NCBI GenBank assembly: GCA_025677835.1
Contig: JAIXMR010000055.1
Coordinates: forward strand, 62,001 to 126,000
Reading direction: 5' to 3'
DNA length: 64,000 nt
From: Sporodiniella umbellata
Lineage: Eukaryota > Mucoromycota > Mucoromycetes > Mucorales > Rhizopodaceae
Part shown: positions 25,816 to 36,528 of the stretch, in pieces
Position numbering within the stretch: position 1 is the stretch's first letter
How the letters are laid out: every line of letters starts with the position of its first letter
Notes under the pieces: model-generated
Seen by the model: only the letters and a program-made list of their open reading frames with translations
Told to the model about the DNA's origin: nothing
Databases searched by the model: none
Position numbers and translations under genes: made by a program

Positions 25816-28800
25816 CTACCAGTTGGCAGAGTTTGAATGTATGGGGGAATCAGTGGCTTCAGACCAGTTGTTGTAGCTATTGTCGTAATGTGTAGGGGCG
25901 TTTTCAGTATTTGTACGAGCAGATTCTTTTTCTGTCCACTCATTGTTGTTTTCATCGCCAACAGCATTTACGTGTTCTTCAGTCCACTGGGCAGCGTTAA
26001 GGTGATCAGACACATCTTCTTCCCACTCGTTACTGTCTTCGTCGCCAACAGCGTCAACATGTTCTTCAGTCCATTGTCCGGCGTTGGCGTGGCTAGATTC
26101 TTCTTCTGCCCACTCATTGCTGTCTTCATCACTAGCAGCGTCGACATGCTCCTCAGTCCACTGGGCAGCGTTAAGGTGATCAGATACATCTTCTGTCCAT
26201 TCATTGCTGTCTTCATCGCCAACAGCGTCGACATGCTCCTCAGTCCATTGTCCGGCGTTGGCATGGCTAGATTCTTCTTCTTCCCACTCATTACTATCTT
26301 CATCTCCAACAGCATCTACATGTTCTTCAGTCCACTGGGCAGCGTTAAGGTGATCAGACACATCTTCTTCCCACTCGTTACTGTCTTCGTCGCCAACAGC
26401 GTCAACATGTTCTTCAGTCCATTGTCCGGCGTTGGCATGGCTAGATTCTTCTTCGGTCCATTCATTGCTGTTTTCGTCGCCAACAGCGTCAACATGTTCT
26501 TCAGTCCATTGTCCAGCGTTGGCATGGCTAGATTCTTCTTCTTCCCACTCATTACTGTCTTCATCACCAACAGCATCTATGTGTTCTTCAGTCCACTGGG
26601 CAGCGTTAAGGTGATCAGATACATCTTCTGTCCATTCATTGCTGTCTTCATCGCCAACAGCGTCGACATGCTCCTCAGTCCATTGTCCGGCGTTGGCATG
26701 GCTAGATTCTTCTTCTTCCCACTCATTACTGTCTTCATCACCAACAGCATCTATGTGTTCTTCAGTCCACTGGGCAGCGTTAAGGTGATCAGATACATCT
26801 TCTTCCCACTCGTTACTGTCTTCATCATCAACAGCATCTAAGTGTTCCTCAGTCCATTGTCCGGCGTTGGAATGTGTATCCTCTTGCCACTCTTGTTGAG
26901 CGACGTTATTATGGATTGTGTTATCGTCATTCCACTCGTTACTATCTTCATGTTCAGGCTCAAAATCAACATCGACCGAGTTCCAAGCGTTTTGATGATC
27001 GTTTGCAGCATTGTCTTCAGTCCACTCATCATTGTTGATATGTGGTCTATCAGCTGTAGTATCTGTGTTCAGATGGTCGCCTTCCCATTGGGCCATGTTA
27101 TTATGATTGTCTTCTTCCCATTCTGCATCGTTTGCATGTAGTGGTTCCATTTCTGATTCGGCAGTTTCCCAGCCATCTCCATTTTCATGAGAAGAGGCCC
27201 ATTCGTTATTGGCATGAACGCCAGTATCTTCTTGCCATTCATTATCATCGGTATGAGCGGGTTCGACATGAGCGTCAGATGAAATCCAGCCGTTTTGGTG
27301 AACCTCTCCTTCTTCCTCTTTCCATTCTGCATCGTTACTATGATATGTAGAATCAACGTAATTATCAGAAGAAACCCATTCGTTCTGATGGCTCTGTTCT
27401 TCTTCGACCCATTCAGCGTCGTTGGCATGTTGAGTGGGTTCGATGTAGCTATCGGACGAGATCCATTCATTCTGGTGGTTTCCTTCTTCTTCAATCCATT
27501 CAGCATCATTGCCATGAGAGGTAGGCTCAACATAGCCATCAGAAGAAATCCATTCATTTTGATGGGATTCCCCTTCTTCAGTCCATTCGGCTGCATTGCC
27601 ATGATAAGTAGGTTCAACGTAATCGTCAGAAGACACCCATTCGTTTTGATGGGTTTCTTCACCATCCTCTTCGACCCATTCGGCGTCATTAGTGTGTGTG
27701 GAAGTACGAAGGTCGGTATTGGTAAAATAAGGATTAGCGTCATCGGAATGCCAGCTGTTGGTGGTGGCATCAGTATGCTGTTCTTCATTTGTAAAGTTGG
27801 GATCCATATTCTTATGGGTGACAACTTCAGTTTCGGTTTCTTTGTTTTTATCGATGTATTTCTTATAATCAAGATCCATACCCTACAATTTGTTTATTTT
27901 TTTTAAAAAAAAGGGAAAAAGGGATTAGGGCCATATCTATAGGGTAACGACTTACGTTGATATAATCCTTGAAAGCAGAGCCTGTAGTGTTTTCGGTGTT
28001 CACTTCGTTTTTGTGCTCTGAAGGTGTATTGCCCTTGGTTAACGTTGCGACTTCATCCAAAGCAGATGTCCAGTTGTCAGCGTCCTCATGTGTATTCTCA
28101 GTTGGCTCTTCTGATGAAGTGGCGTTATCTGTAGGTTGTACTGCTAAAGCGTTGATTTTAAATGGTGTTGAATCAACTTGACAATATTGGCTATTATCGC
28201 CTTGTCCAGCAATCTGAACATGATAATCACCTAGAAGAAAGGTTAATTTTCAAAAAAGAATTTCTTGATATATTATTTACCAGCATTTCTGCCTTGGAGG
28301 TCAAATTGAATCTCATCTGTTGCACCAAGTTGGGCATCTAAAAATAAGGGTTAATTTTTCGTTTTGTTATTTTTTTATTATTATTATTTTTATTGGAACA
28401 CATTTTATTTTTACCATAAGAGCCAATATAGGCAAGGTCTGAAGCATTTTCGTTGGACACTAGGGTGATGTTGACTTGTTTGATTGAGCTGGGGGCTTGC
28501 CAAGCTACAATATGCGATGATTTGTCGTCAAAAGAAAGACCTAAAGGAACGCACATTTGACTTAATATTCTGAATGTTCACGTATAGAAAAATAAAAACC
28601 TTCTTTTGCTGGATAAGTGATTCTGAAATCTAAAAATAACACATGTAAGCTATTATCTCATTTGTTGGAAAGAGTTTAATATGAGATTTTACCTTGGCAA
28701 ATATCTTGAATCGACACATCGTTGCTATGGACGCCTGCTGTAGGAAGCTTAAATAATGGTGTAGCTGTGACGAGGTTGCTTGCTTGAAGCACCAAGGTCG

Positions 28801-28840
28801 CAGCAAATGTAATACTGGCCAAGTTCGATTTCACTTTCAT
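25816..28840 (-). CDS. secreted Kre9/Knh1-like protein with giant His/Trp/acidic repeat domain
   Basis: Predicted secreted or wall protein of 900 residues. Exons in transcript order: 28840-28693, 28629-28600, 28540-28415, 28337-28281, 28230-27956 and 27882-25816. A signal peptide (about 1-26, hydrophobic core ASITFAATLVLQASNLVTA) leads into a Ser-Thr-rich-anchor/Kre9-Knh1-like Ig domain (about 45-150) with ITYPAKEG, HIVAWQAPSSIKQVNITLVS and GDYHVQIAG. After a linker the last 600 or more residues are repeats of about 29 residues rich in E, D, N, H and W. They have no Cys, very few basic residues and few aliphatics. Each unit carries two Trp and the recurring motif H-x-N-x-x-(E/Q)-W. The protein ends exactly on HSNSANW. 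No GPI tail is visible. Kre9/Knh1 proteins act in beta-1,6-glucan formation; the repeat domain has no family I recognise. Confidence 0.85.
25936..26886 (-). repeat. 11 tandem 87-bp coding units (29 aa) in the secreted protein gene
   Basis: Reading from the gene's 5' end, one 27-codon unit is followed by ten units of exactly 29 codons, 951 bp in all with no gap. Two unit types alternate: type A carries ESSHANAGQWTEEHVDAV and type B carries DVSDHLNAAQWTEEH; both share GDEDSNEW. The order is A-like, B, A, B, A, A, B, A, B, A, B. Near-identity between units at the DNA level points to recent duplication or conversion. Confidence 0.9.
26890..27720 (-). repeat. older, diverged copies of the 29-residue repeat
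   Basis: The 5' half of the repeat domain also keeps a 29-residue period through several consecutive units, for example those starting HGNDAEW, HANDAEW and HSNDAEW, each followed by HQNEW or HQNGW and an SSD-x-Y-x-EPT stretch. Sequence has drifted, unlike the 3' block. The unit nearest the N-terminus is 31 residues, and spacing becomes irregular between the two blocks. Confidence 0.8.
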
Positions 28841-30785
28841 ATGTTAGGTTGCGTTAAATTAAAATGAATGGAACAAGAGAAAAAAAAAAAAAAAAAAAAA
28901 AGAGGAAAAAAAAAACAAAAGAAAAAAGGAGAAGTAGAAAAAAATAACAAAAATAAAAGGGCGGCCATGAAAAAAAGTAAAAGCAATTCATTGTCTATTT
29001 TTACTACTCGTTACACAATTAAATTAAGTAACTAAAGACCAACTAAAATCTGCGCTGTCAAATAAAACAACTGGCTTATATTCTTCATTACTGCTATCCT
29101 CATAAAACAATAGGAAAAATAAATATGGCTCCAAAAAAGAGAGCAGTGGTTTTTGGTCTTACGTGATCTTCTGTTTCTTGCCTATTTATTTTGATAATTA
29201 CTTCAACCTGGATCGGGTAAGTGATAACCTGTTCCTTTAGTTTGAGAGTGTAACCAACAAAGCCATTTATTTTTATATATTCTGCATACAAACTGATTCT
29301 TACCCGCTTCTTTAAAATACAGACTATATACATACAGTTTATCCGCCCCCAGTTGACTACTTTTGTGAGAAAGCTAGTCGCCCGAAGTTGAAAAAAAGGT
29401 CATCGCTTTCAAACTAAATTGAGCCTTTTCTTTAATTTGATTGGATGTTTTTTGAACTCATTTTGTTACTTTTCTGAGCTAACCAGTTGCCTATTTTTTT
29501 TAGCTTAATTTGAGAGGGACCTTTCGACACTTGGAAAAAGTATTAGTAAAACGCTGATTATGCAGCTGTGTACCTCTTCAAGACACCTCTTTAAGCTTTT
29601 GGTTACTCAGAAGTTAAAACAGAGCTGCTTGTATCTTTCTATTTCTTAATACAACTCTTTGGAGTCTTAAGCAAGCAATGGGCATATTTTTAGAAAGACT
29701 TCGAAATAAGTTTCAAAGCGATTAACTGCCGCAAAGCTGTTTAATAAATATTGCTCTTTTGAACTTGGTTTAGGGGTTTTAGTATTTTTGCAAGTGGCTC
29801 ATAAGGTTTGAGAAAAGCCATACTTATCAATCTGAGTAATGCTACTCAATGAATAAGTATATCAATTATTGCAGGACAGTGCCCGGCAACAACTGTAGTG
29901 CATTATACTATCATCAAATGTTTCTTTGCTTTTCCGAGTGACAGAATATGGCACTCTTATATTGTTATTGACAATGCTATACAGATATATAGTGCCCAGA
30001 ACAATTGCTTTTTTCCTGGGATTACAAGCCCATTGGTTTTAAAATTGAAATTTATACAGAAAAATTCCAAAGCTAACAGCAATGATATATGACTGTAAAA
30101 ACAGACAACGGCCTCACTCAATGATCGTTTTAAGATATTTGAAGCTTTGTATGAGTATTGGTAAAGTATTGATGTTTACAGAAGGACCACATATTAGTTT
30201 TTGTTTTCTTGTATTGCTAAAGAAAAGAGAGCTTTACTGGAAAGTGTCAAGTGTAGGTTTGATGCGTACATCATGCTGTAGATAATGGAAAAGGTTTACT
30301 TTGCAATAATTTAGTAAAAAAAAATTCTAATCAACGGCTTGCTGTATGACACGAAGCCAAACCAAGTTAGTAACAAAAAATACATGTTTCAACATATCTA
30401 TCTTGAAGCATCTAGTGGTATATTGCAAATTTTTAAAAGATTTAGGTCTACTTTTGATTAGCTACAGAAAAGCTCTATATCTGACCATGTGAGCAATTCT
30501 TTATTAGCAATATGAATATACAAACTCATCAGTCCTTAATTGATGAACGGCTAGAAGAGAATGTAACAAACTACAACAACTCTTGTATTTTCTCATTGAT
30601 ACATATCACAAGTTAGCTATCTAGCAAAGATATAATAGAAAGGAACAAGTAAATTATTTATTGTAAGGATAGTGTCCATCCTTCTATTCTTTTTTTTAAA
30701 AAAAGGAGGACAATAGCTGGCTTTAATACTCAATAAAGTTACGTTTTGATTTTTATTATTTACTCGCTTTTCTGCATTGTCTATA
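28841..30785. other. intergenic, no gene seen
   Basis: Divergent spacer between the secreted-protein gene and the Tma17-like gene. A purine-rich, A-run-rich leader (28870-28960) sits just upstream of the secreted-protein start. Nothing coding recognised. Confidence 0.6.
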
Positions 30786-31130
30786 ATGAATGACACGCAA
30801 CTTAGGAAAGCTTTAAACGATTTGCCTTCTGATAGTTTGATATCAGAGATTTCCGAAACACAAAACACCATTGTCCATCTATTGAAATCAAATCAAGAGT
30901 TGCGCGAATATAATGAAGAAGAAAGCGACCCCGACCTGGTTCAAGCCATCCAAGAAAACAAAGCTTTGATTGAGCGAAAAGAAAAGCAAGTAGATCTGAC
31001 ATTAGACGTAATTCGAGAGAGATTAGGACAAGCAGCTTGGAGAGAAGTAGGCAGCGATGTGCTTGAATTCCGAAAGATACATGCTGAAGCACTTCAAACC
31101 GAAAAAAACAAGGAAGGTGTATTTTTGTAA
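30786..31130 (+). CDS. Tma17/Adc17-like small coiled-coil protein
   Basis: Intronless 114-residue protein. The pattern is a short helix, then ISETQNTIVHLLKSNQELRE, an acidic loop, and a second helix with VQAIQENKALIERKEKQVD. It resembles Tma17 (Adc17), a chaperone of the proteasome base that pairs with Rpt6. The C-terminus EGVFL also resembles the short hydrophobic tail of that family. Similarity is by eye and the family is fast-evolving, so the name is tentative. The start is the ATG at 30786; a TTG nine bases upstream is ignored. Confidence 0.6.
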   Translation: MNDTQLRKALNDLPSDSLISEISETQNTIVHLLKSNQELREYNEEESDPDLVQAIQENKALIERKEKQVDLTLDVIRERLGQAAWREVGSDVLEFRKIHAEALQTEKNKEGVFL

Positions 31131-33630
31131 ATAAACACGTATACATACATACAATACTATCATTCTCTCAAACTAGGGGAGGGGTTGTTTAAGGAGGATA
31201 CATCTATAGTAACTCTGGCTTAGTGGGTTTATCAAAATAGCACATTCGAGACTGTCGGTCTTTTTATTCTTTTTACAAACAATTACGAAATAGTATCTAA
31301 AAAGCGGTGTACCCGTGCTCTACCAAATATAGAGATTACTGAGCGATCTGTATTTTGTTGCTGTTTCTATATAGCTGCAGGCTTTTCTATCGCCCATATG
31401 CTTTAAATTCTGTAGTAGTTTTTGCATTAAAGCGATGTTTGAAACAAATATAGTGCTATCAACAAAAAGAAAACTAGTTCGGATAACATAAAGCAATTGA
31501 GAATCGTTACTGTTTTAAATATATTTGCCAATAAAATAAGAAAGCTACTCAAAGCTCTATTATGGCATATTCAGGAGAAGAAAATTTCGGACGAGTGACT
31601 AAAAAAAGCAGTCGTTTAAAACCAAAGTTTTGGCATAATTGATTAGTCAAGCCGGATCAACTAGAAAAAAAAGGAAAGAAAATCAGGGCAGCTTAATAAC
31701 TATCAAAAAAGTAAAAAAAAAAAAAAAAAAAACGGCAAAAAATAGGCTATTCCTGGTCAATGTAGACAGACACTCAAAGAAAACTATTGCATTTTTGAGT
31801 TTGAAACTGCTAATTTTGCAGGATGAAGATGAGGACAAACAAAGAATCCCTTGCTTTATTTCAGATTCACAACATACTCGTATATTGAAGAATAAAAACA
31901 AAAGATTGAAATCGATTGGACCATTATCTGGCTCATTAAACGCCAGTAATTGCACCAAAAAGCATACGGCTATTGATAAGATCAGAAATCCATGTTGTAA
32001 ATTGCTCTCATCTTAGAAATGTGTGAAAATAACTAAAGAACATCTAATATTGCTAAACACGCTCGAAACCCTATTTATCCTTGGTGTTATCACAATTGTT
32101 GGCTGGATTGATCCTTGCTAATCAAAACAAAGCACTGCTACTTGATAGGATTAAATCACACTCTCAATTTCCGTCCGTCGATGCATATTATGAAACATTC
32201 TTTAATTTTGGCCTTCATTGCCCTAAATCAGCTCTCAAATCATTTAATCCAAACCAACTAAGATTCACAGTAGTACATGAAGATAATTCGAAAAAGCCAA
32301 TAATCTGTTTCGTGAATGGATGAGCAAAAGAAGCCTGAAGTTTGTCCTATGATAGCAAGTTTCATTTTGTGATACCCCTTTATGGCCTGATGAAACTATT
32401 TCTAGAGTCAATTTGCTTCAGAGGAAGATTTATAGTGAAAACAAGACAAACTTTAGATAATATTCTATATTGTCTTCACTGATAACTTTAAAAGCCGCTT
32501 TTGGGCATTGGAATGGCTGTATTGTGTCCTATATGGTTTTAAAAGAGTACAAAAAAAAAAGGAAAAAAAAATAGAAAAATGCCTCTTTCTAGTATATAGG
32601 CTTTAGTTTGATTAAATTGCTACACAATTACCATGTAACAAATTGGCACAAAAAAAGGGGGGTTGATGCTATGAAACTCCAGCTTGATTGGCTTAATTAG
32701 TCCTTAATACAAAATTGAGAGTAAACAAAGATAAACAAACAGTCAGCCATCTTACACTTCCTTTACTGAGGAAACCGCTGTTTTTATCAACCTCCAATTG
32801 TGAAGATGTGAAAAGCTTTTTGAGGTAAAAGCAAGCCACAAATTTTTAAAAAATACTACTGACAAATTACAAAAATAGCATCTACAGACAGCATCGTCAA
32901 GACAGTTGCTACAGACCTCTCATAAAAAAGCCAGAGCCTATTCCAGTGAAAAAATTTTGAATAATAAGACGGCCAAGGCGGGCTAACTACAAAGGATGAT
33001 GATGAAGAATTTAATCTTCCTATTTGATTTTTCTCTATAGCCACCTTCCCTTTTTGATTCTATAACATTGCAAAAAATTCTCTCAATATTTAACTTCTTT
33101 CGATAAAAGTCTATGTTTATCGCTCGTTTGTATATATTCAAAATAAAAGATTTTTTTTTTTTTTTTAGGATGAACGAGTCTGTTGTGTACAAAAGTTCCA
33201 AATAGCGTATTGTGAAAAACCATACGCTCATCGATGTTTTGAGAACCGATGATTGGATGTTTTTTTTCTCGCTGAACAATGTTTGAAATCCGCCGTTTGG
33301 GACTGTACACATTGTATAGAGTACGACTAGTGTTTTAGGTTTAGTGCGAGGGGAGACAATTATCTAGTATGGATGAACAGTAGACATTTGAAAAGCCGCA
33401 CAGTTTTTTTGGAACTATTTTAAGAAAAAGTAATTTCCCAAGGAACATGCTATTTTCAGTGTTCTTTTTTTTCTTTCTTTCTTTCTTTGTTATTATTTAT
33501 TTGTTATTGTTACTCTTTCTTTCCCTCTTTTTTACTGCTTGTCTCACTCAAAATCTGTATAGCAGCTACCCTTTCCTATCACTACTCGTTTTATTTGGAA
33601 CCAAAAAAATTTTAAGCCAGTAAAACAAAA
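31131..33630. other. 2.5 kb intergenic with LRR-gene promoter
   Basis: No convincing gene. A Lys-rich frame at about 31639-32016 and an 80-codon frame at 32081-32323 lack any recognisable family and have a low-complexity composition. A CTTGATTGGCT site lies at 32683-32693. The last 150 bp before the LRR gene is CTTT-rich pyrimidine DNA of the kind seen in many fungal promoters. Confidence 0.5.
32683..32693. promoter_or_regulatory. CCAAT-box (HAP/NF-Y type) site
   Basis: Exact copy of the CTTGATTGGCT element also found at 6924, 48355 and 48388. It lies about 940 bp upstream of the LRR-protein start. Function inferred. Confidence 0.4.
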
Positions 33631-35374
33631 ATGGGACAACAAACAAGCAAAGCACATGGCGGATTAGCTTTTGGGTATATCAACGAACAGCAATTGAATG
33701 AAGTTAAGAGGGAGGAAAAATCAGAGGAAGAAGGAGAAGACTTTGTGCTGGCCAATCCAGATTTATACCAGTTACAAGCAAAATGTGAGCAGTGTAGCTT
33801 AGGGAAAAAGGATGAGATGGTGGTGTCCTTTATTGGGGAGCGCTGTTCTATTTGTCAAGGACTGAAGCGGCTTTCATTGGTCCGAAGAGACTTGGCAGAG
33901 GACCTGGAATATATCGACCAAACATACTATCCTGATCTAGCACACTATATGAACGAGATCAAGGACCCAATGGAAACCGAGCTACTGGAGCTTGAAGGAG
34001 AAGAGGAGGAGAAGTGGTCGAAAATCACTATGAATCAAGTCACTTCATCTCGACGTACTTTACTTGGCCCTTCTATGTCAGTGGACCTATCCAACAAGAA
34101 ACTGATAAAGTTAAGCCCTACAATTGGCTATCTTGATAATTTAACCAAATTAATTTTGTAAGAAACGATGCTATTTATTACAGTTTGATTAACTTTAAAT
34201 TACTACTAGATCAAACAATCAAATGACAGAGCTACCTAAAGAAGTCGGTTACTTGAAAAACCTTACTGTGCTCAATGTTTCCAATAACAGAATTCAAGCA
34301 CTCCCAGATACCATAGCCTTTCTATCCAAACTAAAGGCACTCAATATCAGCAGCAACAGACTCAAAGCGTTGCCTCAGTCTATTGGCCAGCTACAGAAAC
34401 TTATCATCATTGTGGCCAACCAGAACGAGTTAAAATCTCTTCCCAAGGAGTTATCTCAGCTCTCGAATCTAGTGTCACTTAACGTTTCTTTCAATCCACT
34501 ACGTGCTCTGCCGGCAGAGATCGCCACGTTACCCACCCTTCGAAAACTCTTGACAGACGATTGTGACTTTCAAGAGGAATATAGCTATGAGCTACGTCAT
34601 GACCCGCTCTCACTCTTTGAGACCTGTGCCCGTGTCGCCATTCGACACGAGGTATCTATTCCCAACGATTTCGCCCATCATATCAAGGAGTACCTCGCAG
34701 GCGCTGAAAAATGCTCTGACTGTGGAGGCCCTTATTTTGAGAGACACTTGACCCGCTATCGATTTATTGAGCGTATTGCTAGAAACACATTGACACTCGA
34801 ATACACCCTCTGCTCATCCCATTGGTCAGACGATACTGATCGTCTTTTGGCCCTCTTCTCACCCAAGCCAGAGACCTCGGTTGCTATCTCCAAAGGCTAT
34901 GTATTTGATACAGAAGGCTTGAACGTCGAGTCCCCAAGTCGCTACCGTACCTACAGTGACTGTAGCAACAGTAGCTATTCACCCAGTGTCTCTACTCCTC
35001 GTTCCATTCTATCCGAACATGCAGTCGATTACTTTTCATTGCCATCCTCTTCAAGCTCAACCCCTATTTCCCGTCTTAAAAGCAAGCCCAGTCTTCCTGG
35101 ACTGCCTAGTGTACTACAAGAAACGCAACGCCGGCCGCGTGCTTCTTCCAGTGCCTCTGTCACTAAACGGATCACCAACTTTATTCGCTCAGGAAGCAGT
35201 CAACAGCGTCACCGTAGTCAGAGCGGCTCCTGTTTACAATATCCTGTCAGTCAATCATTAACTTCAATAGAAACCAATGTCGACCTGACTTCATTTTGCC
35301 GCCAGGCCAAACGAAACTCACAATGTACCAATCCTATTCCTTTGACTGAACAGGACGAAATCTCTAAAAACTAA
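33631..35374 (+). CDS. LRRC58-like leucine-rich-repeat protein, putatively N-myristoylated
   Basis: Exons 33631-34157 and 34210-35374 give 563 residues. MGQQTSK at the start has Gly2 and Ser6, fitting an N-myristoylation signal. A CxxC...CxxC pair (Cys52/55/72/75) suggests a zinc-binding knuckle. About six leucine-rich repeats follow (roughly 160-310), such as LTVLNVSNNRIQALPDTI. After them comes a conserved module, HDPLSLFETCARVAIR then CSDCGGPYFERH, ending LCSSHW, which resembles the C-terminal region of animal LRRC58. The last 150 residues are Ser-rich and disordered. Animal LRRC58 has been tied to ubiquitin-ligase substrate choice; role here unknown. It converges on the ANKRD40-like gene. 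Confidence 0.78.
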
Positions 35375-35678
35375 ACCGCAAAAAAAAAAAACATTTATAT
35401 ACGTGCCCATTTCAAAGCGAATTCCTTGTATTGTTTATACAAATACAAATATTTATATAGATAGACATGTGGTAACGACCTTTGTTCTTACCCATAAATA
35501 AACTTTATATTTTGAGTATTAGTGAAGGCGCCTTTTTTAAAAAAAAAAAATCGATCTCGGTTTACATTTATTGCTTTAAAGTAATGTGAGCTGTGAACAT
35601 TACTTTTCAGAAAATGGACCTTTCTTTAGTATAAGGAAGAAAAAAAAAAAAATAAAATAAAAAAAACGGGAAATGAAT
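35375..35678. other. convergent 3' spacer
   Basis: 304 bp between the stops of the LRR and ANKRD40-like genes. It contains AATAAA-type signals (around 35496) and several A runs, consistent with two facing terminator regions. No gene. Confidence 0.6.
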
Positions 35679-36528
35679 TTATTCAGAGAGAGGAGGCAAA
35701 GGAACGATGATCAACACGTCTTCTTCTGATCGAAATAATTCAAACAACATCTTATTCATCTGTTTAGGGTTAATAGGGATACTGACTTTACCATTATGGC
35801 GTACTAAGCCAAAACGAGCGGGCAACCCATCAATTTCCTAATAATAAAGAACGTCAATATTCACCATCAACCTATCTACGCTACGTAGCCTACCTGCTTG
35901 ATGACTTCTATGGCTGACTCTATAGATTGGTTGGATAAGTAAACAGAACCAAGAAGGGCATCGTCCAGACGAGCTGACAGATAAATCAAGATCTCCTTTT
36001 CGTTGTCTCCAGCAGGTTGCTGTGTTACAGGTGGACTCACTTCTTGTGCCTGTTGTCTTTTCAGCACGTTTTCAAACTTGTTTTCTGTAAACTCATCGGG
36101 CATAAGCCATGTCTTTTCAAGATCAGGGTTTTTCATATAGGTGGGCTGAATAGGCAATTGAGGTTCTGGTTCGGCGCGTACAGTGGCCTCACCTCCCATG
36201 GCTTGGGTTAATAGGTCACTACACTGCGTATGGAGGACTGCTAAATCCAGAGCTGTCTGTCCCTTTCCTGTCAGAAGTGAAGGGTTAGCACCGCTCTTTA
36301 AAAGAGCCATAACAACCTCTGTATGTCCTCGATGAGCGGCCCAATGCAGCGCTGTCCTAGAGCAAAAGATAAACAGGCTGAATCTGTAAAGGTTTCTTTC
36401 ATTTACCAGCCGTTCATTTTATGTTGAGCATTCACATTGACACCTGAATGACAGAAATGCAATACGGCTTTAATATTGCCAAGAGAAGCCACTTCTCTTA
36501 AAGTGTCCTCTCTTTCATCTGTAAACAT
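35679..36528 (-). CDS. ANKRD40-like ankyrin-repeat protein
   Basis: Exons in transcript order: 36528-36407, 36356-35894 and 35837-35679, giving 247 residues. Two to three ankyrin repeats fill the N-terminal third: LREVASLGNIKAVLHF, VNVNAQHKMNGWTALHWAA and VVMALLKSGANPSLLTGKGQ. A linker with PTYMKNPDLEK follows. The C-terminal domain (ILIYLSARLDDALLGSVYLS onward) lines up with the beta-rich C-terminal region of animal ANKRD40, and N-terminal repeats, linker motif and C-terminal domain come in the same order. The start is the Met of MFTDERED; the longer reading is a Phe-rich leader. Function not established in fungi. Confidence 0.78.

Noticed and set aside
25837..26841. 334-codon open frame on the plus strand across the repeat array
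   Set aside because: It is antisense to the repeat protein and stays open only because the repeated codons happen to avoid stops in that frame. It has no start context and reads as a hydrophobic repeat mirroring the real one.
25936..26886. Regular repeats that might suggest a CRISPR-like array
   Set aside because: Units are contiguous 87-bp coding repeats in frame, with no unique spacers, in a eukaryotic gene.
31639..32016. 125-codon Lys-rich frame
   Set aside because: Low-complexity, spans a poly-A tract, begins in poor context, and has no recognisable domain.
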